Source: Phoronis australis (Eukaryota; Phoronida; Phoronidae). From it: 64,000 bases of DNA. The DNA lies in the NCBI GenBank assembly GCA_002633005.1, contig NMRA01000238.1, positions 518,734 through 582,733 on the forward strand, written 5' to 3'. The notes under the pieces were generated by a model. It did no database searches. It was not told the origin of the DNA and worked only from the letters and a program-made list of their open reading frames with translations. Shown in pieces: positions 27,701 to 34,683 of this stretch; the stretch's first letter is position 1, and each line of letters starts with the position of its first letter. A program made the position numbers and the translations under genes.

Positions 27701-30700
27701 CCTTGGAAGCCACCCATTAAGCTTTATCACACAAGCGCAGCCTGATTCATGTAGTACGTCATTATGAGTTGTGTAGAAGCATTATGTATGTCTGAAACTT
27801 GTCGACTCATCTATAACCCCAACCCCATTTATCAGAGCTTGCCAGATATAAGCCTGTAGGCTTTCAGACTACATATTAATATCATGTAATATTAATAATA
27901 ATAATAATAGTAATGGTAATGGTAATGGTAATGATAATGTAATATGTTCACAGTACTTTACCGAGTGGGTATTTTTTAATGGAGTCGGGTATGATTGCAT
28001 AATGTGAAGGGATGCAGTACTTAATGCAGTTAAAGATCATTTACCCATGCATCTACTTGTTCTAATCCTTTGTCTTTTCCTTTATTCCAGGTGACGGGTT
28101 TTGACTCGGTAGACGATGAATCAAAACCCAGTGGTATACTGACTAAGGACATGCCTTGCCCAGCCGATTGGAAGAGCGCTGAGAACCCACCATATGCCTA
28201 TTATTCCTTCTACATGTACGCCAACATAGTGGTGCTTAATCATTTTCGTAGGTGAGCATGGTTGCAGAATGTCTAATGTTATCAACTTAAATATTGAGTG
28301 CCAATGTTAAGCAAATGAGACACATCTGATGATGTTTCTGATCATGCTATGCAGGGCCCCCACACACGTGGACCTGATCATGCTACACAGGACCCCTACA
28401 AATATGGACCTGATGATGCTATGCAGGCCCCCCACACATATGGAGCTGATCATGCTATGCAGGGCCCCCACACACATGGACCTGATGATGCTATGCCATC
28501 CCCCTACACATATGGACCTGATCATGCTATGCAGGCCCCCCACACATATGGACCTGTTCATGCTACACAGGGCCCCCACACACATGGACCTGATCATGCT
28601 ATGCAGGCCCCCCACACATATGGACCTGATCATGTTACANCTATGCAGGCCCCCGACACATATGGACCTGATCATGCTACACAGGGCCCCCACACACATG
28701 GACCTGATCATGCTATGCAGGACCCCCACACACATGGACCTGATCATGCTAGGCAGGGCCCCCACTCACGTATATCTGACCATGGTACACAGTGCCCCTA
28801 CGCACATGGACCTTATGATTTTGTGTTCCTATTGGAGACTGCAGACGTTTCCTTGGCAGCTCATAGGTGATCTATCGATCTATTTCCAGGGAACGTGGCC
28901 TTAACTCATTCGTATTCCGTCCTCACTGTGGGGAGGCAGGGCCTGTCCATCATCTAGTTTCTGGATTTTTATTGGCTGAGAATATCAGTCACGGTTTGGA
29001 ACTCAGAAAGGTTAGTATCTTGGTTGTATGTCTGTGTAAGTCATAAACAATTTGAATACGTCACTGTCTTGAATATTGTTGAGGTTTCGTTTTAATTTCC
29101 TCACCATGTTCACATTGACTCGTTAAGTCTTTTATCTATACATGTTACTGTAAAAATTCCCTTGTTTGGGATGGGATGAATTAGTTCTTTTGCTCAAGCT
29201 CGTAGCTTGTGCCAAATTTTATATAGAGGCAGTACTGACTGTGCTAAATTTAAGAATTAAGATCAGTTTGGTAAAGTATCATTCACTTTGATGTTACACA
29301 TTATCTAAACGCTGAAAATGTATTGGTGGCTGTTTTTTGACATTTGAAGAACTGAAAATCTATCATCAGATTTTTTTGATACAGATATGGTGAGCTTCAA
29401 AATTGCTTTTGTTCCAATCTTCAGAGTCAAGAAATTTCAGTTTCAGTTGGAATTTTGGTGTCTCATTAGCCTGGCCCAAACTGGTAATGTTTACCATTGC
29501 ACAACTTATTCAAATGAAATTGGAAACTAAATCTAAACTCATTCTTCAACTTTTTAGTTACACTTTCATGAATAAATACGAAATTGACTGAAGTGAACAA
29601 GCTTTCTTGTTGGCATAGTCAACTTCAGAAATGTGAATATTGTATTCTGTTGTAAAAGACCAATTAATGGCTTTATTAGATATTAGTGCACTCACCATTT
29701 GTTGTTGTTGATTTTACAAACTACAACCCGATAAGAGCAACCGATTTGAAGATAAGAACAGCTCATCAATACTCGTTGACAGGAATGTTACTGAATACTA
29801 TTTGTATTAAGTTCAATATTCTGGCTTTTTCTTGTGCTTAGACTGAACAATGAAAATAATATAAGCTTCATATTATTATCAGTCGTAAAACTCATTGTTT
29901 AATTGTTCATTCTCCATGGGAAGTCTCATATTTATATGACTTCACTATTCAATCTTCCCCAACTAACTCTTCTTCCCTCCACCAGGTGCCAGTGCTGCAG
30001 TACCTGTTCTACCTGTCTCAGGTAGGTATCGCCATGTCGCCTCTGAGTAACAACTCACTCTTCCTCAACTACCAGAAGAACCCCCTACCAGAGTACCACG
30101 CCCGGGGCCTACGGGTGTCTCTGTCCACCGATGACCCCCTACAATTCCACTTCACCAAGGAACCCCTGATGGAGGAGTACAGCATCGCCACTCAAGTTTG
30201 GAAGCTGAGCTCATGTGACATGTGTGAACTGGCACGCAACAGTGTCCTCATGAGTGGCTTCTCACATGAGGTACGATTTACACTGAAGACTGACTTGATA
30301 CAAAAAACGTATAATAACTCTTCTGCTATTTCAGGTGGAAGCAAATTCCAAAGTAATATTTTTTATTTTTTGATGACTTCTACTAATAATTTTTACTAAT
30401 ATTTTTATGGCAGTCATACACTGTAAACCATGCTAAATAGTGTGTTACATCTGTCCATTCTGTGTTAGTTCCACAACCAAGTGACTCAATGTCTTGTTAA
30501 ATGATTTGAGTGAAATCACGATCTCAAATATTATGTCTTGCCAAAATAAACAAAGTTTTACTTCAAAACATAGTACATACATACTTTAGAGCAATCCATC
30601 AGATTTTCAAACCTTGCAAACGGTTATTGAAAATACGCTCATGGGCGTACTTTTGGAAAATTTTCTGAAAATACGTCAGTGGGCATAGTTTTGGGTGGGC

Positions 30701-31293
30701 TTATTTTTAGAAATTCCTGGCATGAATTTGTGTCTGGTTGGATATCTACAAACATAGCTCACAAATTAATGAATAATTGAATGAGCCTAACATTCCATTA
30801 AAAAGTGCAATTCATCTTCAATATTCATTCATTAATAATCAGTCTGTCATTGCTGTATTATGTTTGTCTCTGGGCCGTCCTGCAAACCTGCCTTCATTCA
30901 TCGAGCAGATAAGTAAATTTTAACTGTTAAGAATATGTTAAGTAAAGTAACACGATTGTTTTTTCATGTTAAGCAGCCTTGTCTGGATCCAAACTATTGT
31001 TGATTGATGTATGCTGATTGTTGTAATCATGTTTTATTTTTCAGGTTAAACAGCATTGGCTAGGTCCTAACTACACCAACTCTGGACTAGCTGGAAATGA
31101 CATAACTCGAACAAACATTCCTGACATTCGTGTTTCCTACAGATACGAGACACTAACCTCGGAACTGAAAACGATCTGTGATGCTGTGGGCGACCTATTT
31201 CTAATGAATCCCTACAAAGGCAATAATGAAGTGGACGGTGATTCTAGTTACATTAATGTTAATGCCCAGGTGCCCCATGATGAAGATTTATAA
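6500..31293 (+). CDS. AMPD2: AMP deaminase, AMPD2-like (5' end missing), 14 exons
   Basis: AMP deaminase hydrolyses AMP to IMP and ammonia in the cytosolic purine nucleotide cycle. Fourteen exons join in phase into 793 residues plus a stop. The N-terminal part has the AMPD marks APYE, PIEEID and FQRVSISGE. The C-terminal part is the zinc TIM-barrel of the adenyl-deaminase family: VDTHVHAA supplies the HxH zinc ligands, FRPHCGEAG a zinc His and the catalytic Glu, GPVHH a catalytic His, and SLSTDDP the last zinc Asp, so the active site is complete. Long stretches such as SPLSNNSLF and [19 protein letters not shown] are nearly those of human AMPD2; the match to AMPD3 is weaker. The symbol is by similarity, as many invertebrates have a single AMPD. 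The first visible exon starts mid-codon, so the start codon and N-terminus are not seen. Coding exons are listed separately; introns lie between them. Confidence 0.93.
7360..8340. other. Unassigned intron sequence in AMPD intron a
   Basis: This part of the 6.3 kb intron is GC-richer than its surroundings around 7370-7610 and 7790-7920. It contains only short open frames and no recognisable family. GTTGCGTAGCAAC at 8184-8196 is a short palindrome. Confidence 0.5.
8561..8870 (-). mobile_element. LINE retrotransposon 3' fragment (reverse-transcriptase ORF C-terminus)
   Basis: On the minus strand the reading from about 8720 down to a TGA at 8561-8563 has the C-terminal signature of many LINE reverse-transcriptase ORFs: [19 protein letters not shown], then [16 protein letters not shown] and a short tail ending GRGALH. 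Just past the stop the minus strand reads TGATTATGATGTG, resembling the short repeat ends of some LINEs. Sequence upstream of the fragment (8720-8870) has broken frames, so this is a dead 5'-truncated copy. Confidence 0.75.
9410..10764. mobile_element. 1.35-kb non-autonomous TIR element, family B, copy 1
   Basis: It starts TACCTTATTCGCCCTAAT, followed by AAGTGCCCC and AAGCGCCCC. It ends with AAGCGCCC and GGGCAAATGCGGTA, an imperfect inverted repeat flanked by TA. Co-linear with the copy at 18304-19703: both share CAGACTTTGCT, CTATC(T/C)ATTCATGAA, the TCACGTGACAACAAC block, CACAGAGCGTAAATTTGATGAA and TTTCGGAGACCGGGTTTCAACC. The interior carries no transposase frame. Confidence 0.8.
10873..11153. 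mobile_element. Small TIR-like element with TTCACACCA ends
   Basis: The left end reads CCTAAGAAGAGACTGTTCACACCAA. The right end, reverse complemented, reads CTTAAGCTGCATTCACACCAA. The interior includes an inverted pair (AGTTACAAATTTTAAAC and GTTTAAAAGTTGTAACT). It is non-coding and probably a short non-autonomous DNA element. Confidence 0.5.
13020..13182 (+). CDS. AMPD2: AMPD coding exon b
   Basis: The acceptor is CAACAACAG and the donor GGG|GTAAGC. The first base completes the AAG codon opened at 6745-6746. The exon encodes a low-complexity serine/proline linker, then [16 protein letters not shown], equivalent to EREFQRVTISGEEKCG in human AMPD2. It ends in phase 0. Confidence 0.92.
13834..14020. 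repeat. 24-bp minisatellite in AMPD intron b
   Basis: About seven copies of TATCTAACTCCTTCACTACC ATGG with variants, one of them diverged (TACAAGTTTTTCAATGTC). The array ends 207 bp before exon c. Confidence 0.85.
14228..14411 (+). CDS. AMPD2: AMPD coding exon c
   Basis: The acceptor is CATTCAG and the donor G|GTAATT. It encodes [20 protein letters not shown] followed by [19 protein letters not shown], the conserved AMPD helix pair ([24 protein letters not shown] in human). It starts in phase 0 and ends with one base of a codon. Confidence 0.95.
15842..16290. repeat. Diverged tandem repeat of about 63 bp with CCAAT-like cores
   Basis: About six degenerate units share GAGCCCTAACCAATCAGATG, a GCTAGGGCTCAGTGCTAACC-like block and TGTGGTTGGTTGT. 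It lies in AMPD intron c. The rest of that intron (14412-15841 and 16291-18014) shows nothing I can assign. Confidence 0.7.
18015..18234 (+). CDS. AMPD2: AMPD coding exon d
   Basis: The acceptor is GTTGCTTTCAG and the donor CT|GTAAGT. It encodes [14 protein letters not shown], then [26 protein letters not shown] and [11 protein letters not shown], matching the APVHPP, VHVYTRRE and LMALIINGPI parts of human AMPD2. It starts with two bases of a codon and ends with two. Confidence 0.93.
18263..19958. mobile_element. TIR element, family C, split by a family B insertion
   Basis: The left end reads TACGGCAAAAATTCTCCA. The right end, reverse complemented, reads TACAGTAAAAATTCTCCA. Both are followed inward by AATTTGGGACA or AATTTCGGACA. 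Removing the 18304-19703 insert leaves an element of about 0.3 kb with TA at each edge. Related copies lie at 31390-31630, 41179-41284 (repeated near 43020-43125) and 45207-45438. Confidence 0.75.
18304..19703. mobile_element. 1.4-kb non-autonomous TIR element, family B, copy 2
   Basis: The terminal inverted repeats are 27 bp with one mismatch: left TACCGTATTCGCCGTAATA, right (reverse complement) TACCGTATTCGGCGTAATA, both continuing ACCGCCCA. TA flanks both ends, as expected of Tc1/mariner-type target duplication. The interior is co-linear with 9410-10764. No transposase is visible. Confidence 0.88.
20147..20310. repeat. 45-bp minisatellite in AMPD intron d
   Basis: Four units of TTCATACTCCAAGTATAGCC followed by TCACGCAATAAACCCAGTGGCTCAT. 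The first unit is 48 bp because of a 3-bp insertion. Confidence 0.9.
20913..21042 (+). CDS. AMPD2: AMPD coding exon e
   Basis: The acceptor is TTTACATTTCAG and the donor AAG|GTACAA. It encodes [20 protein letters not shown] through [10 protein letters not shown], equivalent to [20 protein letters not shown] through [10 protein letters not shown] in human AMPD2. It ends in phase 0. Confidence 0.97.
22269..22390. repeat. 41-bp tandem triplication covering the acceptor of AMPD exon f
   Basis: Units start at 22269, 22310 and 22351: AAGATGCAACTGTTTGTTTC, then ACCAATAG, then GTGGACACTCACT. Each includes a polypyrimidine stretch, an AG acceptor and the first 12 bases of exon f. The third unit (ATCCATAG) carries the real acceptor. 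Upstream acceptors would begin exons at 22297 and 22338 that read VDTH and then TAA. Confidence 0.92.
22379..22516 (+). CDS. AMPD2: AMPD coding exon f (HxH zinc motif)
   Basis: The acceptor is TTTCATCCATAG and the donor GAG|GTCAGG, a weak donor. It begins [19 protein letters not shown]; the two His of THVH are zinc ligands. It continues [13 protein letters not shown] to TMME. Phase 0 at both ends, 46 codons. Two decoy acceptors precede it (see the 41-bp repeat). Confidence 0.96.
22811..23157. mobile_element. 347-bp non-autonomous TIR element, family A, copy 2
   Basis: The left end reads TTAAAGGGACACTAAGCCCTG. The right end, reverse complemented, reads TTAAAGGATACTAAACCTG. The interior is shared with 1378-2187. 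It ends 47 bp before AMPD exon g. Confidence 0.78.
23205..23267 (+). CDS. AMPD2: AMPD coding exon g
   Basis: The acceptor is GTAATTGCAG and the donor GCG|GTAAGT. Its 21 codons encode [19 protein letters not shown] and HA, the human [21 protein letters not shown] segment. Phase 0 at both ends. Confidence 0.97.
23783..24059. mobile_element. TIR element, family D, copy 1
   Basis: The left end reads TACAGTACAAGACAAAAGTAAT. The right end, reverse complemented, reads CATTACAAGTCAAAAGTATTC. The interior block GGTCATGAGGGGAGACTAC, then CTTCTGCCGAGCCATCATGACG, recurs at 35495-35761 (reverse) and 46777-47333. About 275 bp, non-coding, with Tc1-like ends. Confidence 0.82.
24294..24425 (+). CDS. AMPD2: AMPD coding exon h
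   Basis: The acceptor is ATTGTTTAG and the donor AAA|GTGAGT. It encodes [19 protein letters not shown], then [25 protein letters not shown]. The TFHRFDKFN box is diagnostic for AMP deaminases. Phase 0 at both ends. Confidence 0.97.
24912..25323. repeat. 50-bp minisatellite in AMPD intron h
   Basis: About eight units of CCTCAGCAAGTCAACTGATT followed by CAGCCTGATCTCAAGCAGTA and ACATAACACA, with single-base variants (CTCAG/CACAG, ACTGA/ATTAA). Confidence 0.93.
26069..26232 (+). CDS. AMPD2: AMPD coding exon i
   Basis: The acceptor is CATTTGTAG and the donor TA|GTAAGT. It encodes [20 protein letters not shown], then [14 protein letters not shown] and [11 protein letters not shown]. It ends with TA, completed to a Tyr codon by the next exon. 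Reading straight on would give TAG, which supports the donor. Confidence 0.96.
26760..26886 (+). CDS. AMPD2: AMPD coding exon j
   Basis: The acceptor is CTTTCTTCCAG and the donor CAC|GTATGT. It encodes (Y)[19 protein letters not shown] then [23 protein letters not shown]. The first base completes the split Tyr codon. Phase 0 at the end. Confidence 0.96.
27458..27706. repeat. 34-bp minisatellite in AMPD intron j
   Basis: Seven units of CTTCCTTGTCTTCTCTCATT followed by GGCTAACACATAAA/G, one with a 4-bp expansion (TTCATTCATTG). Confidence 0.92.
27888..27942. repeat. Compound microsatellite (TAA)n then (GGTAAT)n
   Basis: An AATAATAATAATAATAG run is followed by about three GGTAAT hexamers and GATAATG in the same intron. 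Confidence 0.9.
28091..28251 (+). CDS. AMPD2: AMPD coding exon k
   Basis: The acceptor is CTTTATTCCAG and the donor AG|GTGAGC. It encodes [20 protein letters not shown], then [20 protein letters not shown] and [12 protein letters not shown] is an AMPD signature. It ends with two bases of an Arg codon. Confidence 0.97.
28343..28810. repeat. 36-bp minisatellite in AMPD intron k, with an assembly N
   Basis: About thirteen units of GATCATGCTATGCAGGGCCC followed by CCACACACATGGACCT. As 36 is a multiple of three, the array stays open in several frames (12-residue period such as [12 protein letters not shown]) and also on the minus strand. The N at 28640 sits in a broken unit, so the copy number is uncertain. 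It lies between two confident exons and is not part of AMPD. Confidence 0.93.
28890..29010 (+). CDS. AMPD2: AMPD coding exon l (zinc His and catalytic Glu)
   Basis: The acceptor is CTATTTCCAG and the donor AAG|GTTAGT. It encodes [18 protein letters not shown] and [27 protein letters not shown] contributes a zinc-binding His and the catalytic Glu. Phase 0 at the end. Confidence 0.97.
29986..30270 (+). CDS. AMPD2: AMPD coding exon m (STDDP zinc motif)
   Basis: The acceptor is CCCTCCACCAG and the donor GAG|GTACGA. Its 95 codons include [56 protein letters not shown] and [19 protein letters not shown]. The Asp pair of STDDP supplies the last zinc and substrate contacts. This is the most conserved exon, and it is noticeably GC-richer than its introns. 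Confidence 0.98.
31045..31293 (+). CDS. AMPD2: AMPD last coding exon n
   Basis: The acceptor is TATTTTTCAG and the stop TAA at 31291-31293. It encodes [20 protein letters not shown] and [20 protein letters not shown], then a variable acidic tail ending VPHDEDL. Human AMPD2 has VKSHWLGPNY and the same RRTNVPDIRVGYRYETL order. Confidence 0.97.
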   Translation, partial: VKQHWLGPNYTNSGLAGNDITRTNIPDIRVSYRYETLTSELKTICDAVGDLFLMNPYKGNNEVDGDSSYINVNAQVPHDEDL

Positions 31294-32745
31294 ACAAACT
31301 TAGCTGATGAGGTTGAAATCTTCATTAGGCCCAACGTCCAGCCCTGAGTTTTCAAAACGGTTCTCTTTTGAAGGTCTATGTTATTTATTACGATAAAATC
31401 TCACAAATTTCGGACAAAAACAATTGCTAGAATTGGCCTTTTTTCTTTTTGATGTTTATTATGATGTTGTGAACTGAGACAATGTTGTAAAACATTGTCT
31501 TACAATAGCCATGATGTAAAACTTAAAAATGAAACATCGGTTTGTCTTACTTGTCTTATGGAAAAAATGGTGAAATATAAATTTCACTGGTCCGCCATAC
31601 TGTGTCCTAAATTGGGAAGATTTTAATGTGCTTGGTTTTAAATCTTCTCCCCTCTAATTTGTACTGATAGTAAATATACCTTGGGTGTTAACTCAAAAGG
31701 ATTTGCGTTGCTCCACAAGTCTACATATTTTCCATTCATTCTTATTAGTCATGGGTCGTATGCCTAATTTCTAGAAATACATAACATACAGTCAATGTTG
31801 TCTTGCTGTACAAGGGATGCAGATAGTGCAATGTAGTTCTTGTTGCTGGATGTGAATTTTTATTGGTTGAATAATGACCAGCTTTTCAGTTAAAACAGAG
31901 TAGTCATGATTTCACATCAGGTACGGTTTTATATGCGAACAGGGTACCAGTTTCATTTTGTTTGGTACATACGTGGAGTGTGATTTCTCTGGTGTTTTTG
32001 GTCATGAATCAAGCGCTGAAAAGAGATGGTGCATGTTTATTTTAGGGTGAGAAATTTCACTTAGTCTTAGTTTGTGTTAATAATTTAATGGAGCTGAATA
32101 TGTTGTAAATGAAATTAATTACTAAGAATGGCTAGAAGTTGGAAGTATTAGAATAGCCGTATAAAAATAGCAGGTAAAGTGTGGAGTCGTTTTTAATTGC
32201 TTGAATTGCTTCCATGAATTCATCGTTGGTGTGCCTTTAGTATGCCTTATTTAATCGATTGTTACATTTTTTGGAGCGATTCAGGGTACACTGTACCTGT
32301 TGCAGTATTATAATCATTTCAAGTCTTCATGTTAATGGTCAGTTAATATTGTGTCTTGGCAATATGACTTGTGGTCAATGCAGTTCTAGTGCTGTGTTAT
32401 CTTTGTTAATGTGTTATTATTGACGTTATCAATTTTATTTGTTATAGAACTATTTGTATACTGTGCCTCCTGTGACACGTTTTTCCTCAGAATACAATCG
32501 TATGAACCAAATGTGCTGCATATTGTCGACATGGTGGAATGAAGTCCTGGATAACTTCATTGAATTTTTAAAACTGATGAATGTCTCTTGTATTAGTTGA
32601 GAAATTGATGCAATTTGTAATTGTTGAATAGTTTTACACAGAGTTCCTTCTTAATTTTAACATAACTTTGGTGAAGCTACATATTAAATTTTGATGAAAT
32701 TTTGTTAGGATTATAGTATGTAACAAATACCGGGGGAGGGGGTGC

Positions 32746-32751
32746 AATAAA
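32746..32751 (+). promoter_or_regulatory. Candidate AMPD polyadenylation signal AATAAA
   Basis: AATAAA lies about 1.45 kb past the AMPD stop; a second AATAAA is at 32852-32857. Without transcripts the one used is unknown. Confidence 0.4.
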
Positions 32752-34023
32752 TTCACCTAATCCCTTTTTTGGTCTTGATATGAGAAATGACTGCAGCCTT
32801 GCCACATATTCTGTTTAACATTTGCTTGCTCAAAAATTCAACTGACATATAAATAAAGCTACAAACTTTGACCCCAGATGTTGACCTTGACTCCCAGTTG
32901 AACATTTTTAAGGGGTGCATTGCTTATACCTAAGAAACTGGCAAAAAATCAAGGTCACACGTCAAGAAAACACAATCGCTCTAGCGAAAGGTGCGAGTTT
33001 CGTGAGTGTTTTTAGAACTGTATTAGTGTACCCTAACAAAATGACGCCCACTTGAGTGATTAGTTGGTGAGGTTGGAATGTTGAGTTATGGGATATAATT
33101 CATATCCATGAGTGAAAGATTTCTCAAGTGATTTGCTAGTGTCTGGTGTCTATGGAATGTACTACAAGTGCAAGTTTTCATACATTACAAAAATCCAGTA
33201 GCTACAAACTAAGTACAAAATCATGGTAAGTTCATAAAAATATGTTATTAACCAACATTAAAATGTTCAATGACTTAAATGTGAATTTAGAAACATCAAT
33301 CAATTTGATTAGTACATAAATCACTTCTTGACATCAGGTCAAACAGTATATCCTCTTAAAGCGATATACATGTAGATAGACTAAAACAAAAAGTCATGTA
33401 AACAACCCAAGTATACTGATTACAAACCAAAACACAGGAATACTAATGAAATAAATAGCAATTGTAACAAAACAGAATAACGACCCTAACATTTTTTAGT
33501 GAACTTGCATAAAACTAATTTCACCATTTGTTACACACAGCATTAAGTAAGGATTAAAAATGAACCAATACAAAAAATACCTGACCATATTCCTAAGTAA
33601 TGAAAGAATACATGTCCCTGATGTGTGCTGAAACCTAATGACTTGATATGTTACATTGTACATGGACAAGACGGTCACTAGACAGAATGTAATGCTGAAT
33701 CCTGTTCAAAGACATCCTGACACTTTAACAATCATGTACCACACTGTAGCAAGGACCAGTCTAAGGCATGCTTCATACAACTGCAGGAAAAAGTTTAGGA
33801 AAGCACACAACGTCACTAGTGCGCAAAAATTTTCATTGACACACTGTACTGCTTAACTGCACATTAAAATTGTGCTGGCAAACATGCCTTTTTGTCTTAC
33901 TATGGAAGTTATACACATTGTGCATTTAGATTCTAACACGGTGGCAATGCAGACCAGTCAGATCAAAGTCTAGCCAAACATTAATCTCAACGTCAGTGAT
34001 AGGTGGTCAAGCATACCAGGTCC

Positions 34024-34029
34024 TTTATT
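34024..34029 (-). promoter_or_regulatory. Candidate TTC12 polyadenylation signal AATAAA (reverse strand)
   Basis: TTTATT on the plus strand, 582 bp downstream of the TTC12 stop in TTC12 orientation. Chosen by position only. Confidence 0.3.
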
Positions 34030-34413
34030 CGGAATGCAAAAGATGTTTGGGAGCTCAGACAAGCCCGAACTTTGCCGCACTGTGTCCAAGTCACCAACAT
34101 TTCTGGAATAGCACTGCAAATTGTTGATTGACACATTCCCCTCCCTCAGCTTACAAAAGCCCTGTATACTGTGAAAATGCAGGTCAACATTGGATTTATG
34201 AGTTTGGTTCATCTAATATGCAGTTAGAGGTTAGACCTCTCACTTAGCACATGATCTACTGGGATAGTCCAAAAACAAACTGGAAGAGGGCATCAAAAAC
34301 TAACAACTCATAGGAGGTCTAAATTTTCCCAATAGAATTTAGTCCCTACAGGGTGACTGACCCATAGACATGTTTTTCTAAAGCAATTCCTGCAATTTTG
34401 AGTAATTCCTTAG

Positions 34414-34531
34414 TCTGTTGATAACTCGTTGCTCATTTTTCAAAGTCTTCAATCTACTAACTTCTGCCAGTTACTGGTAAACATTGTAGCGAGTATAAGT
34501 TTTTGACAGGCTTCATAAAACTGTGAAGCAT
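34414..34531 (-). pseudogene. Diverged tandem copy of the TTC12 last-exon end
   Basis: The minus-strand segment CTTCACAGTTTTATGAAGCC aligns with CTCCACAGTTGTATGAAGCA of the true last exon, and TTGCTCATTTTTCAAAGTC pairs with TTGCTCATTCTTCAAAGTC. The two copies sit about 120 bp apart in direct order. The copy lies beyond the stop codon and has no acceptor or stop at the equivalent place, so it is presumed non-functional. Confidence 0.55.
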
Positions 34532-34610
34532 ATGTAGTCAGTTGAGTTGTTGCTCATTCTTCAAAGTCTTCAAGTAACCACAGAGAGTGCCCATGGCACT
34601 GTACCGAGCA

Positions 34611-34683
34611 TCAATCTTTAATGTGCTTCATACAACTGTGGAGAATCTCAAGACCATGCAGTTCACGTAATCTCTCAAGGTGT
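34611..34683 (-). CDS. TTC12: TTC12 exon 17 (last)
   Basis: The acceptor (minus strand) is AACTGTTTACAG and the stop TGA at 34611-34613. The first base completes an Arg codon. It encodes HLERLRELHGLEILHSCMK and HIKD, the human LRKLHGLEILNSTMKYISD tail. Confidence 0.93.

Larger units (their letters stand above)
31294..34610. other. AMPD 3' UTR and tail-to-tail intergenic region
   Basis: There is no coding exon between the AMPD stop and the TTC12 stop on the opposite strand. It holds a family C TIR element near 31390-31630 (ends ATAAAATCTCACAAATTTC and AAATTGGGAAGATTTT), candidate polyadenylation signals for AMPD (32746, 32852) and for TTC12 (34024-34029, reverse), and a diverged copy of the TTC12 3' end (34414-34531). 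Confidence 0.7.

Noticed and set aside
28307-28904. Long repeat-containing open frames on both strands at 28.3-28.9 kb as a gene.
   Set aside because: They are translations of a 36-bp minisatellite inside an AMPD intron. Openness in several frames and both strands follows from the unit length.
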